In this document: piece after piece, positions 14,062-21,292 of the stretch
How the letters are laid out: each line of letters starts with the position of its first letter
Position numbering within the stretch: position 1 is the stretch's first letter
Made by a program: the position numbers and the translations under genes
Assembly: GCF_036555685.1 (NCBI RefSeq)
Contig: NZ_DATBKY010000182.1
Coordinates: 1-29,092, forward strand
Direction of reading: 5' to 3'
DNA from: Actinophytocola sp036555685
Lineage (GTDB): Bacteria; Actinomycetota; Actinomycetes; Mycobacteriales; Pseudonocardiaceae
Length of the DNA stretch: 29,092 bases
Notes under the pieces: model-generated
Database searches by the model: none
What the model was told of the DNA's origin: nothing
What the model saw: only the letters and a program-made list of their open reading frames with translations

Positions 14062-14090
14062 CCGCACGGTACCAATGGGCAGCCGTGCGG
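14062..14090. repeat. 8-bp inverted repeat upstream of the ESX operon
   Basis: CCGCACGG (14062-14069) and CCGTGCGG (14083-14090) are perfectly complementary across a 13-nt loop. It lies 35 bp before the first ESX-operon gene, in the likely 5' leader or promoter-proximal region. Confidence 0.45.
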
Positions 14091-14101
14091 GACCTCATTG
14101 T

Positions 14102-14127
14102 GACGTAACTCCATCGCCGGTGGTTCC
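14102..14127 (-). promoter_or_regulatory. Possible ECF-sigma-type promoter of the ESX operon
   Basis: On the minus strand, GGAAC (14127-14123) and CGTC (14105-14102) are separated by 17 nt, resembling the -35/-10 of extracytoplasmic-function sigma factors. It would place the transcript start about 65-70 nt before the first gene. The match is short and could be chance. The rest of the 14028-14204 gap contains a CCCAC/GTGGG repeat (14126-14150) and a GCCGATCGGC palindrome near the pstB stop. Confidence 0.25.
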
Positions 14128-14204
14128 CACTTGTGAACATCGCAGGTGGGGAGCTTGCTTCACACGCGAAGACAGGGCGTACGGCGTAGGCCGATCGGCG
14201 TAAC

Positions 14205-14984
14205 TCAGCCGAAGCGACCGGAGATGTAGTCCTCGGTCGCCTTCTGCGACGGGTTGGAGAAGATCTTCTCCGTCGCGTCCATCTCGATCAGCTTGCCCGG
14301 CTGGCCGACGCCCGCGAGGTTGAAGAACGCCGTCTGGTCGCTCACCCGTGCCGCCTGCTGCATGTTGTGGGTGACGATGACGATCGTGTAGTCCTTCTTG
14401 AGCTCGCCGATCAGGTCCTCGATGGCGAGCGTCGAGATCGGATCGAGGGCCGAGCAGGGCTCGTCCATCAGCAGCACGTCCGGCTGCACGGCGATGGCCC
14501 GGGCGATGCACAGGCGCTGCTGCTGGCCACCGGACAGCGACGAGCCCGGCTTGCTGAGCCGGTCCTTGACCTCGGTCCAGAGGTTCGCCCCGCGCAGCGA
14601 GCGTTCGACGATCTCGTCCGCCGTCTTCTTCGACATGCGGCGGTTGTTGAGGCGCATGCCGGCGATCACGTTGGCGTGGATGGACATCGTCGGGAACGGA
14701 TTGGGCCGCTGGAACACCATGCCGATGTTGCGGCGCACCTGCACCGGGTCGACGGAGCTCCCGTAGAGGTCCTCGCCGTCCAGCGCGATGCTGCCGGAGA
14801 TGCGGGCGCCCGGGATGACCTCGTGCATCCGGTTCAGCGAGCGGATGACCGTCGACTTGCCGCACCCGGACGGCCCGATGAGCGCGGTAACCGCCCGCGG
14901 CTCGATCGCCATCGAGACGCCCTCGACCGCGAGGAAGTCGCCGTAGTAGATGTTCAGGTCCTTGACGTCGAGTCGCTTCGCCAT
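14205..14984 (-). CDS. pstB: Phosphate ABC transporter ATPase PstB
   Basis: The ATP-hydrolysing subunit of the high-affinity phosphate importer, on the inner face of the membrane. The 259-residue protein is complete: Walker A GPSGCGKST at 37-45, the PstB-typical FQRPNPFPTMSI near 91, signature SGGQQQR at 151-157, Walker B LLMDEP at 171-176 followed by SALDP, and the switch histidine in VTHNM at 206. The ATG at 14984 (MAKRLDVKDL) is chosen because it begins the conserved fold and is preceded by GAGGAAGG; the frame is open further upstream into pstA but without homology. It is last in pstSCAB, 17 nt after pstA. The M. tuberculosis counterpart in this neighbourhood is phoT (Rv0820). Confidence 0.96.
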   Translation of the reverse strand: MAKRLDVKDLNIYYGDFLAVEGVSMAIEPRAVTALIGPSGCGKSTVIRSLNRMHEVIPGARISGSIALDGEDLYGSSVDPVQVRRNIGMVFQRPNPFPTMSIHANVIAGMRLNNRRMSKKTADEIVERSLRGANLWTEVKDRLSKPGSSLSGGQQQRLCIARAIAVQPDVLLMDEPCSALDPISTLAIEDLIGELKKDYTIVIVTHNMQQAARVSDQTAFFNLAGVGQPGKLIEMDATEKIFSNPSQKATEDYISGRFG

Positions 14985-15001
14985 CGTCGCGCCTTCCTCT
15001 A

Positions 15002-16090
15002 CTAGCGGCCGGTCTTCGGCGCGAAGAACCGGGACACGAGCCGGGCGATCAGGTTGAGCAGCATGACGATGATGATCAGCGTCAGCGCCGCGGCCCAGGC
15101 CCGGTCGTAGTTGATGGTGGTGATGCCGTTGGGCGCCAGGCCCTGGCTGTACTGGCGGAACACGTACACCGGCAGGGTCATCATCCGGCCGTCGAACAGG
15201 TTGAAGTTGGCCGAGTCGACGACGCCGACCGTGATCAGCAGCGGGGCGGTCTCGCCGATGACCCGCGCGATGGCGAGCATGACGCCGGTGACGATGCCGG
15301 CCGCGGCCGTGCGCAGCACGACCTTGACGATCGTGAGCCATTTCGGCACACCCAGCGCGTACGCGGCCTCGCGCAGCTCGTTCGGCACCAGCTTGAGCAT
15401 CTCCTCCGACGCCCGCACCACGATCGGGATCATCAGCACCGCCAGCGCGACCGAGCCGACCACGCCCATCCGCACGCCGGGGCCGAAAAACAGCGCGAAC
15501 AGCGCGTAGGCGAACAGGCCGGCGACGATCGACGGGATGCCGGTCATCACGTCCACGAAGAACGTGATTCCGCGGCCGAGCCTGCTCGGTCCGTACTCGA
15601 CGAGGTAGATCGCGGTGAGCAGGCCGATCGGCACGGAGATCAGCGTCGCGAACGCGGTGATCAGCAGCGTGCCCATGATCGCGTGGTACACGCCGCCCGC
15701 GTCCATGCCGCCGAACACGCCGCGCATGGTGTACGTGAGGAAGTAGAGGTCGAACCGCTTGAGCCCGTACTGCACCACTGTCCACAGCAGACTGATCAGC
15801 GGGATGACGGCGAGCGCGAAGGCGCTGTACATCAATGTCGTCGCCAGCCGGTCGCGTGCGGCCCGGCCCCCCTCGACGACGGCGGAGAGCACCATGATCG
15901 CGACGGCGTACAGGAGCACGCCGAGGAACACGGTCAGCACGATCCCGAAGGAGTCGAACAGCGCGAGCACACCGGCCATGACGGCGAGGGACAGCACGAA
16001 CAGGCCGATCGGCGTGAACCGCGGCAGCCTGCCGTGGCTCAGCTTCTTCCCGCCGAGCTGGATGTCCAGGGGATCCTGCAGCGTGGTCAT
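15002..16090 (-). CDS. pstA: Phosphate ABC transporter permease PstA
   Basis: One of two membrane channel subunits of the Pst importer. The 362-residue protein is longer than the roughly 300 residues usual for PstA because of extra hydrophobic helices at the N-terminus (about 28-47 and 50-70) before the canonical six-helix permease unit. The EAA-type coupling loop for PstB reads ELREAAYALGVPKWLTIVKVVL. Other family marks are GIPSIVAGLFAYALF and RVIGETAPLLIT. The ATG at 16090 overlaps the pstC stop by 1 nt (TGATG), implying coupled translation. The final segment is a helix ending in RLVSRFFAPKTGR. Confidence 0.94.
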   Translation of the reverse strand: MTTLQDPLDIQLGGKKLSHGRLPRFTPIGLFVLSLAVMAGVLALFDSFGIVLTVFLGVLLYAVAIMVLSAVVEGGRAARDRLATTLMYSAFALAVIPLISLLWTVVQYGLKRFDLYFLTYTMRGVFGGMDAGGVYHAIMGTLLITAFATLISVPIGLLTAIYLVEYGPSRLGRGITFFVDVMTGIPSIVAGLFAYALFALFFGPGVRMGVVGSVALAVLMIPIVVRASEEMLKLVPNELREAAYALGVPKWLTIVKVVLRTAAAGIVTGVMLAIARVIGETAPLLITVGVVDSANFNLFDGRMMTLPVYVFRQYSQGLAPNGITTINYDRAWAAALTLIIIVMLLNLIARLVSRFFAPKTGR

Positions 16091-17082
16091 CAGTTGGCCC
16101 CCGAGAACTCGGCGCGCCGCGACACGATCCACCGCGCGATCATGTTCACGACGAGGGTGATCACGAACAGCACCAGGCCGGTGAAGATCAGCACGTTGAC
16201 CCCGAGTGCGGTCGACTCGGGGAACTTCAGCGCGATGTTCGCGGCGATGTTCTGGTGCTGGCCCGCCTGCAGGATGAACAGCGAGTAGGTGAAGCCCGGC
16301 GAGAGCACCATCGCGACGGCCATCGTCTCGCCGAGCGCCCGGCCGAGGCCGAGCATCGTGGCGCTGATGACGCCGGAGCGGGCGAAGGGGAACACCGCGA
16401 GGCGGACCATCTCCCAGCGGGTGGCGCCCAGCGCGAGCGCGGCCTCCTGATGCAGCAGCGGAGTCTGCAGGAACACCTCGCGGGAGACCGCGGTGACGAT
16501 CGGCAGGATCATCACGGCGAGCACGATGCCCGCGGTGAGGATGGTGCGCGCCGGCGTGGCGACCGGCCCCTCGAAGAGCGGGATGAAGCCGAGCGTGCTG
16601 CTGAGCCAGTTGAAGAACGGCGACACCTTGGGCATCAGCCACAGGGCGCCCCACAGGCCGTAGACGACGCTCGGGATGGCCGCGAGCAGGTCGACGACGT
16701 AGCCGAACGCCTGCGCCACGCGACGTGGTGCGTAATGGGAGATGAACAACGCGACCCCGATGGCGACCGGGGTCGAGATGACGAGCGCGATGATCGCGGC
16801 CAGCACGGTGCCGAACACGAGCGGGCCGGCGTAGCTCAGCAGCGTGTCGCCGTCCTCGATGAACGAGACCTTCTTGGCGAGCTCGGCGCCGGAGATGTCG
16901 ATCGCCGGCCATGCCTCGGCCAGCAGGAACACCGCGACGGCGGCGAGGATGACGAGGATCAGCGTGCCCGCGGCCCGGGCGGACGACGAGAAGACCACGT
17001 CGCCGAGGCGGCGTGGGGTGCGCTGTCTGCTGGCCGGTGGTGGCGTCTCGGGGTCAGCCGCCTGTTCACCCGTTGTGGTCAC
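16090..17082 (-). CDS. pstC: Phosphate ABC transporter permease PstC
   Basis: The second channel subunit of the Pst importer. The 330-residue protein has a polar cytoplasmic N-terminus of about 35 residues and then six to seven membrane helices. The PstC hallmarks are DLLAAIPSVVYGLWG, the coupling loop LLHQEAALALGATRWEMVRL, and GLGRALGETMAVAMVL. The large external loop between helices contains the Trp-rich WLMPKVSPFFNWLSSTLG. Start GTG at 17082. It follows pstS with a 103-bp gap containing a strong hairpin, and is directly coupled to pstA. Confidence 0.94.
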   Translation of the reverse strand: MTTTGEQAADPETPPPASRQRTPRRLGDVVFSSSARAAGTLILVILAAVAVFLLAEAWPAIDISGAELAKKVSFIEDGDTLLSYAGPLVFGTVLAAIIALVISTPVAIGVALFISHYAPRRVAQAFGYVVDLLAAIPSVVYGLWGALWLMPKVSPFFNWLSSTLGFIPLFEGPVATPARTILTAGIVLAVMILPIVTAVSREVFLQTPLLHQEAALALGATRWEMVRLAVFPFARSGVISATMLGLGRALGETMAVAMVLSPGFTYSLFILQAGQHQNIAANIALKFPESTALGVNVLIFTGLVLFVITLVVNMIARWIVSRRAEFSGAN

Positions 17083-17112
17083 GACACAGTCTCCGTGTAC
17101 GGGAAAGGGGGC

Positions 17113-17160
17113 CGGACCGGCCGGGCGGCCGCTCGTGCGGTCGCCCGGCCGTCTGGTCCG
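17113..17160 (-). promoter_or_regulatory. Long hairpin between pstS and pstC (attenuator or mRNA stabiliser)
   Basis: The inverted repeat pairs GGCCGGGCG (17119-17127) with CGCCCGGCC (17142-17150), CGGACC (17113-17118) with GGTCCG (17155-17160) across a 4-nt bulge, and CCGC/GCGG at the tip with a 4-nt loop. That gives 19 base pairs in all. It lies in the transcribed spacer of the operon. Such elements are known to raise the yield of the first cistron, here the binding protein, over the membrane subunits. Confidence 0.65.
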
Positions 17161-17185
17161 ACCGTAACAAGGACGTCCTGCCCGA

Positions 17186-18292
17186 TCAGCCCGCGGAGAT
17201 CGAGTTGATGGACGCCTCGACCTCGGTGCGCAGCTTGTCCGAGATCGGCGCCGAGCCGGCCGCGTCGGCGGCGGCCTTCTGGCCCGCGTCGCTCGCGATG
17301 TAGCTCATGTACGCCTTCGCCATGTCGCCCTTGGCGGAGTCCGCATACTTCTCGCACACGATCAGGTAGGAGACGAGCAGCAGCGGGTAGGCGCCGGCGG
17401 TCGTGGTGTCGCGCTTGATGTCGATCGCGAGGTCGTGCTCGGGCACACCCTCGGCCTTCGGCGACTCCTCGACGACCTTGGCCGCGCCCTCGGCGGTCGG
17501 CTCGACGTAGGCGTCGCCGACCTTGATCTTCGCGACGCCCAGGTCGCCGGCCTGGCTGTGGTCGGCGTAGCCGATCGTGCCCTGACCGCCCTGGACGGTC
17601 TGGACGAGACCCGAGGTGCCCTGCGCGGACTGGCCACCCTTCAGCGGCCAGTCGCCGCTCGGCTCGTGCGGCCACGCACCGCCCGCCGTCGCGGCCATCC
17701 ACTGGGTGAAGTTGGTCGTGGTGCCCGACTCGTCGGAGCGGTTGACCGGCGTGATCCCGGAGCTGGGGAGCTTGGCGCCCGGGTTGTCCGCGGCGATCTT
17801 CGGGTCGTTCCACTTGGTGATCTTGCGGTCGAAGATGCCCGCGACGGTGGCCGGCGACAGCTGCAGGCTGTCCACGCCGTCCAGGTGGTAGACGATCGCG
17901 ATCGGGCTGATGTACAGCGGAAGGTGGATCGCCTCGGAGCCGCAGCGCTCCTTGGCCGCGGCCCGCTCCTCGTCGTCCATGGCCGCGTCCGAGCCCGCGA
18001 AGTCGACCGCGCCCTCACCGAACTGCGTGCGGCCGCCGCCGGAACCGACCGGGTCGTAGTTGACGGTGACGTCGGGGTTCTGCGAACCGAAGCCGGACTT
18101 CCACGCGTTCTGGGCGGCTTCCTGCGACGTCGCGCCGGCGCCGTTGAGCTCACCGGACAGGTCGCTCTGCTGCTCGGAGCCACCGCCGCCACCGCTGTCG
18201 CTCGCGGGGACCGGGTCGTTGCCGCACGCCGTCAGCGCAAGGGCGCCGGCGGCGACGAGGGCCGCGATGCGGCCGTAGCGAATGCGCTTCAC
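17186..18292 (-). CDS. pstS: Phosphate-binding lipoprotein PstS
   Basis: The extracellular, lipid-anchored receptor that delivers phosphate to PstCA. The 368-residue protein has signal peptide KRIRYGRIAALVAAGALALTAC with acylated cysteine 23, then an acidic/Gly/Ser linker. The two-lobe PstS fold is marked by LNGAGATSQEAAQNAW, VNYDPVGSGGGRTQF, the phosphate-contact segment DFAGSDAAM, and NRSDESGTTTNFTQWM. The GTG at 18292 is chosen because the signal peptide starts there and GAGAGGA lies just upstream; an open frame continues further without signal-peptide features. First gene of pstSCAB, behind a PHO box, so expected to be strongly induced by phosphate starvation. Confidence 0.95.
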   Translation of the reverse strand: MKRIRYGRIAALVAAGALALTACGNDPVPASDSGGGGGSEQQSDLSGELNGAGATSQEAAQNAWKSGFGSQNPDVTVNYDPVGSGGGRTQFGEGAVDFAGSDAAMDDEERAAAKERCGSEAIHLPLYISPIAIVYHLDGVDSLQLSPATVAGIFDRKITKWNDPKIAADNPGAKLPSSGITPVNRSDESGTTTNFTQWMAATAGGAWPHEPSGDWPLKGGQSAQGTSGLVQTVQGGQGTIGYADHSQAGDLGVAKIKVGDAYVEPTAEGAAKVVEESPKAEGVPEHDLAIDIKRDTTTAGAYPLLLVSYLIVCEKYADSAKGDMAKAYMSYIASDAGQKAAADAAGSAPISDKLRTEVEASINSISAG

Positions 18293-18397
18293 TGGATCCT
18301 CTCGAGGTATCTCGAAGTCACGAGTAGGCATGCCCGCCGGCGGGTTGCCAGGACGGCACGGCACTCAGTGCGCTGCTGAATCGCGGCACAAGCGCGG

Positions 18398-18403
18398 ACG
18401 CTA
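18398..18403 (-). promoter_or_regulatory. pstS -10 box
   Basis: TAGCGT on the minus strand begins 27 nt after the end of the PHO box, the same distance as at phoU. It leaves a 5' leader of about 100 nt before pstS. Confidence 0.5.
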
Positions 18404-18430
18404 GGGAAGGGGGGTGGACAGGGCCGGGTG

Positions 18431-18452
18431 TTGAGGTGAACACGAAATGAAC
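18431..18452 (-). promoter_or_regulatory. PHO box of the pstSCAB operon
   Basis: On the minus strand two contiguous 11-bp repeats, GTTCATTTCGT (18452-18442) and GTTCACCTCAA (18441-18431), match the PhoP direct-repeat unit GTTCAYYYR. They lie about 140 bp upstream of the pstS start, and no other convincing unit continues on either side. Confidence 0.8.
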
Positions 18453-18499
18453 AACACCGGATTGTGACTTTTGTTGCGTTGAGTAACAGCCCTCTCCGC

Positions 18500-19357
18500 C
18501 TACCGCTGGTAGGCGACGTCCGTCTCCACGACGGTGAAGCCCAGGCGTGTGTACACGGCTACGGCCGGTGCGTTGTCCGACTCGACGTAGAGGATCGTGT
18601 CGCCGAGGCCCTTATCGCGTAAGTGGTGCAGGCCTTCCAGCGTGAGCGCCCGGCCCAGCCCGCCGCCCTGTGCATCGGGGTCGACGCCGACGACGTACAC
18701 CTCGCCGATGTCCCCCGGGTGCACCTTGGTCCAGTGAAACCCGGCGATCCTGCCGGCCTTGATGGCGAGGAAGAAGCCCTCGGGGTCGAACCAGGACTCG
18801 CGCTCGGTCTCCCGGACCTCGTCCGCCGTGAGCCGGCCCTGCTCGGGATGCCAGTCGAACGCCTTCTTGTTGACCGCGACCATCTCGTCCTCGTCCCGGC
18901 CGGGTTCGAACGTTCGCGTGGTGACCCCGTCGGGCCATTTCGGTTGCGGTAGCTCGGTCGTCCGGTCGAGGCGCATCTTGAGCAGCTCGCGGACGCGCGA
19001 GAGGCCGTGCTTCGCCGCGATGCGTGCGGCGGCGGGGTGGTCGCCGTGGGACCAGATCCGGAGCTTGGACGCGGTCCTGTCGAGCACCTCTTGGACGAGG
19101 GCGTCGCCGTACCCGCGCCGCCGGTGTCCAGGGTGGACGATCGCCTCGGCGATCTGGTTGCCGAACGCGTCGCCATCGAGGTCGAGGTGCGCGTAGGCGA
19201 CGAGCTCGCCGTCGTGGCGCGCCAGCAGGTGTAAGCCGCCCCGGAACTCCCGCGGGAGGGGCTCGCCCGCCTCGATCCCGGGCCGGCCGTCGTGATCGCG
19301 GGCGGCTTCGAGAAGGGCACGCACGTCCCCGCCGGGCTCGGACTCCTGCCAGATCAT
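18500..19357 (-). CDS. mshD: Mycothiol synthase (acetyl-CoA:Cys-GlcN-Ins acetyltransferase)
   Basis: MshD performs the last step of mycothiol synthesis, acetylating the cysteinyl amine of Cys-GlcN-inositol; mycothiol is the main thiol buffer of actinobacteria. The 285-residue protein is two fused GNAT domains. The N-terminal one has AIVHPGHRRRGYGDALVQEV; the C-terminal active one has VYVVGVDPDAQGGGLGRALT and the ending YVESDNAPAVAVYTRLGFT. The linker includes RTFEPGRDEDEMVAVNKKAF, typical of MshD. ATG at 19357 is chosen because a GGGGG ribosome site lies 7 nt upstream. Two leucines (42 and 246) are coded by the rare TTA (minus strand, at 19234-19232 and 18622-18620). In M. tuberculosis mshD also lies directly next to glnR. 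Confidence 0.95.
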   Translation of the reverse strand: MIWQESEPGGDVRALLEAARDHDGRPGIEAGEPLPREFRGGLHLLARHDGELVAYAHLDLDGDAFGNQIAEAIVHPGHRRRGYGDALVQEVLDRTASKLRIWSHGDHPAAARIAAKHGLSRVRELLKMRLDRTTELPQPKWPDGVTTRTFEPGRDEDEMVAVNKKAFDWHPEQGRLTADEVRETERESWFDPEGFFLAIKAGRIAGFHWTKVHPGDIGEVYVVGVDPDAQGGGLGRALTLEGLHHLRDKGLGDTILYVESDNAPAVAVYTRLGFTVVETDVAYQR

Positions 19358-19423
19358 GTCCACACCCCCGACGTTACCGAGGGACCCCGACGCCCTGCCG
19401 ACGTTGTCCACAAGGCGGATCGG

Positions 19424-19700
19424 CTACAGGCCGGTGGCGCCGTCGATCCGTTCCCTCAGGAGGTCGGCGTGGCCGTTGTGTCTTGCGCACTCCTCGATCA
19501 TGTGGATCAGGACCCAGCGCAGCGACACCACGCCCCGCCACGTGTCCGTGCCCGTCACAGCCAGATTCGGGGCTGCGGCGACTAGGCGCTCCGCATGGGC
19601 GACCTCCGCGCGCCAGGCCGACCACGCCGCCTCGACGCCCGACGGGGACGCCAGACGGGGACGCCTCGTCGAAGTCGGCGTCCGGTGACGCGAGGGGCCA
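19424..19700 (-). pseudogene. Remnant of a DinB/DUF664 family gene, truncated and frameshifted
   Basis: The minus strand encodes an evident DUF664/DinB C-terminus: DTWRGVVSLRWVLIHMIEE, then CARHNGHADLLRERIDGATG and a stop at 19424. The upstream part, PLASPDADFDEASPSG, is in another frame. A 13-bp tandem duplication (19639-19651 and 19652-19664, one mismatch) lies exactly at the frame change; deleting one copy restores a continuous reading, DEASPSGVEAAWSAWRAEVA, and makes the fragment 88 whole codons. The N-terminal half, about 80-90 residues, is missing, and the fragment begins right after the glnR stop. DinB-superfamily proteins include thiol-dependent transferases. This fills the 19358-19705 gap. 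Confidence 0.8.
19639..19664. repeat. 13-bp tandem duplication inside the DinB remnant
   Basis: CCGACGGGGACGC (19639-19651) is directly followed by CAGACGGGGACGC (19652-19664), with one mismatch. The length is not a multiple of three, so it shifts the frame of the DinB gene. Confidence 0.9.
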
Positions 19701-19705
19701 TCTAC

Positions 19706-20407
19706 TCAGCGCCGGGCCGCGACCTCGTCGGCCGTCTGCTTCGGGGGCTGCACGAACTTGTAGCCCACGTTGCGCACCGTGCCGATCATCTGCTCGTGCT
19801 CGGTCCCCAGCTTCGCGCGCAACCGTCGCACGTGGACGTCGACGGTCCGGGTGCCGCCGAAGAAGTCGTAGCCCCACACCTCCTGCAGCAGCTGTGCCCG
19901 GGTGAAGACCCGCCCCGCGTGCTGCGCCAGGTACTTCAGCAGCTCGAACTCCTTGTACGTGAGGTCGAGCGGCCGTCCCCGCAGGCGCGCCATGTACGTC
20001 GCCTCGTCGATCACCAGTTCGCCCAGGCGAAGCGCGCCGTCGGCGGGGATGCCCGGCGTGCTGCGCGCGGTGAGCAGGCGCAGCCGGGCGTCGACCTCCG
20101 CCGGTCCGGCGGTCGGCAGCAGAATGTCGTCCACGCGCCACTCGGCGTTGACCGCCACCAGACCGCCCTCGTTGACGATCGCCACCACCGGCGCGCTGTC
20201 GCCGCCGCTGGTGAGCAGGCGGCACAGGCTCTTCGCCGCGGCGAGGTCGGTTCGCGCGTCCACCAGGACCACGTCCCGTGACCCTGCGTCGAGCAACGCG
20301 GTCACCTCCGGGGCCTGCGTGCGCACGTTGTGGGGCAGCAGCATCAGGGATGGCACGACCGAGCCCGGCGTCGGGTCCGCGGTGAGCAGCAGCAGGTCGA
20401 GGCTCAT
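19706..20407 (-). CDS. glnR: Orphan OmpR-type nitrogen regulator GlnR
   Basis: GlnR is the global nitrogen regulator of actinomycetes, controlling glnA, amtB, nirB and other genes. The 233-residue sequence closely follows the GlnR proteins I know. The receiver-like domain (1-~115) carries SLMLLPHNVRT, DVVLVDARTDL with the conserved Asp50, and VVAIVNEGGLVAVNAEWRVD, but lacks the full acidic pocket of phosphorylated receivers. The winged-helix DNA-binding domain has LTYKEFELLKYLAQHAGRVF, QLLQEVWGYDFFGGTRTVDV and LGTEHEQMIGTVRNVGYKF. There is no partner kinase gene nearby, as expected for this unphosphorylated, homodimeric regulator. The ATG at 20407 matches the usual MS-x-LLLLT start. It is divergent from the hydrolase operon. 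Confidence 0.95.
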   Translation of the reverse strand: MSLDLLLLTADPTPGSVVPSLMLLPHNVRTQAPEVTALLDAGSRDVVLVDARTDLAAAKSLCRLLTSGGDSAPVVAIVNEGGLVAVNAEWRVDDILLPTAGPAEVDARLRLLTARSTPGIPADGALRLGELVIDEATYMARLRGRPLDLTYKEFELLKYLAQHAGRVFTRAQLLQEVWGYDFFGGTRTVDVHVRRLRAKLGTEHEQMIGTVRNVGYKFVQPPKQTADEVAARR

Positions 20408-20461
20408 GGGTGGGCCCGCCTCTCTGGGAGCGCTCCGGGGCTTTCCGGGAGAATAGCGGTT

Positions 20462-21292
20462 GTGCCCGCCAAATGTCCTGGTCGTGACGTATGTGTCACA
20501 CGCGTGCACGAGCAGACGACCGACGGCGTGCGGCTCACGGGACTGATGTTGCGACCGAGACACGGCCGTGACGAACCGGGCGGCGAGTTGGCCGTCGTGG
20601 TGGGGCACGGGTTCACCAACCACGTACGCAAGCCGTTCGTGACGCGCATCCTGCACCGCCTGGCGCGAACACACAGCGTGATCGCCCTCGACTTCCGCGG
20701 ACACGGACGCTCGGGCGGGCGCAGCACCGCCGGGCCGGCCGAGGTGCACGACCTGGACGCGGCGATCCGCCTGGCGAAGCGGCACGGCCACGAGAAGGTC
20801 GCGACGCTCGGCTTCTCGATGGGCGGCTCAGTCGCCGTCCTGCACGCCGCCACCGGAGCGGAACGGCCGGACGCCGTCGTCGCGGTGAGCGCGGCCGCGC
20901 GCTGGTGGACCCGGGACTCCGCAGCGATGCGCCGCCTGTTCTGGCTGGCCGAGCTGCCACCCGGACGGCTCGCGATGCGTGCCGTGCGGGTGCGCATCGC
21001 ACCCCCGACAATCGAGATACCGGCAAGCCCCGTGGAGGTCGCGCACCGCATCGCACCCACCCCCGTACTGCTGGTGCACGGCGACGGGGATCATTACGTG
21101 GGCGTGGACCATCCGCTGGCCCTGCGCCGGGCCACCGGCGGTCACGCGGAACTGTGGCTCGAACGCGGGCTGCGGCACGCGGAGACGGCGATGACCCCCG
21201 AGCTGGTCGACCGGATGGCGGCGTGGCTCGCGGATCGGCGCGAGGGCACTGGCGGCAGGGCTGAGAGCGAATCGGAGCGAACGGCGGCATGA
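20462..21292 (+). CDS. Alpha/beta hydrolase
   Basis: A 276-residue serine hydrolase, probably an esterase or lipase-like enzyme. The fold elements appear in order: strand and oxyanion region (AVVVGHGFTNH), DFRGHGRSGG, the nucleophile elbow GFSMGGS (Ser119), the acid turn VLLVHGDGDHYVG, and the catalytic histidine in GLRHAET. There is no signal peptide. GTG at 20462 is preferred since GGGAGA lies 9 nt upstream; GTG at 20504 is an alternative that would leave the GTGAC...GTCAC palindrome upstream of the gene. The stop overlaps the lmeA start by 4 nt (ATGA), giving a hydrolase-lmeA-thioredoxin operon. The natural substrate is unknown; a lipid ester is conceivable given the lipid-binding partner. 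Confidence 0.87.
   Translation: MPAKCPGRDVCVTRVHEQTTDGVRLTGLMLRPRHGRDEPGGELAVVVGHGFTNHVRKPFVTRILHRLARTHSVIALDFRGHGRSGGRSTAGPAEVHDLDAAIRLAKRHGHEKVATLGFSMGGSVAVLHAATGAERPDAVVAVSAAARWWTRDSAAMRRLFWLAELPPGRLAMRAVRVRIAPPTIEIPASPVEVAHRIAPTPVLLVHGDGDHYVGVDHPLALRRATGGHAELWLERGLRHAETAMTPELVDRMAAWLADRREGTGGRAESESERTAA
20484..20499. promoter_or_regulatory. GTGAC-n6-GTCAC palindrome between glnR and the hydrolase
   Basis: GTGACGTATGTGTCAC has 5-bp perfect arms 6 nt apart, the same 5-6-5 spacing as the GlnR a-site/b-site (gTnAc-n6-GaAAc). It lies 77-92 bp upstream of the glnR ATG. It could mediate glnR autoregulation or bind another dimeric regulator. The b-site match is only partial. Confidence 0.35.

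Noticed and set aside
14985..16912. N-terminal extensions of pstB and pstA frames into the preceding genes
   Set aside because: The open frames continue by chance; homology, ribosome sites and stop-start overlaps place the starts at 14984 and 16090.
18464..18490. GTTAC/GTCAC-like words upstream of pstS as a GlnR site
   Set aside because: The b-site match is poor (three of five) and the words lie at the end of mshD upstream of the PHO box; chance is a sufficient explanation.
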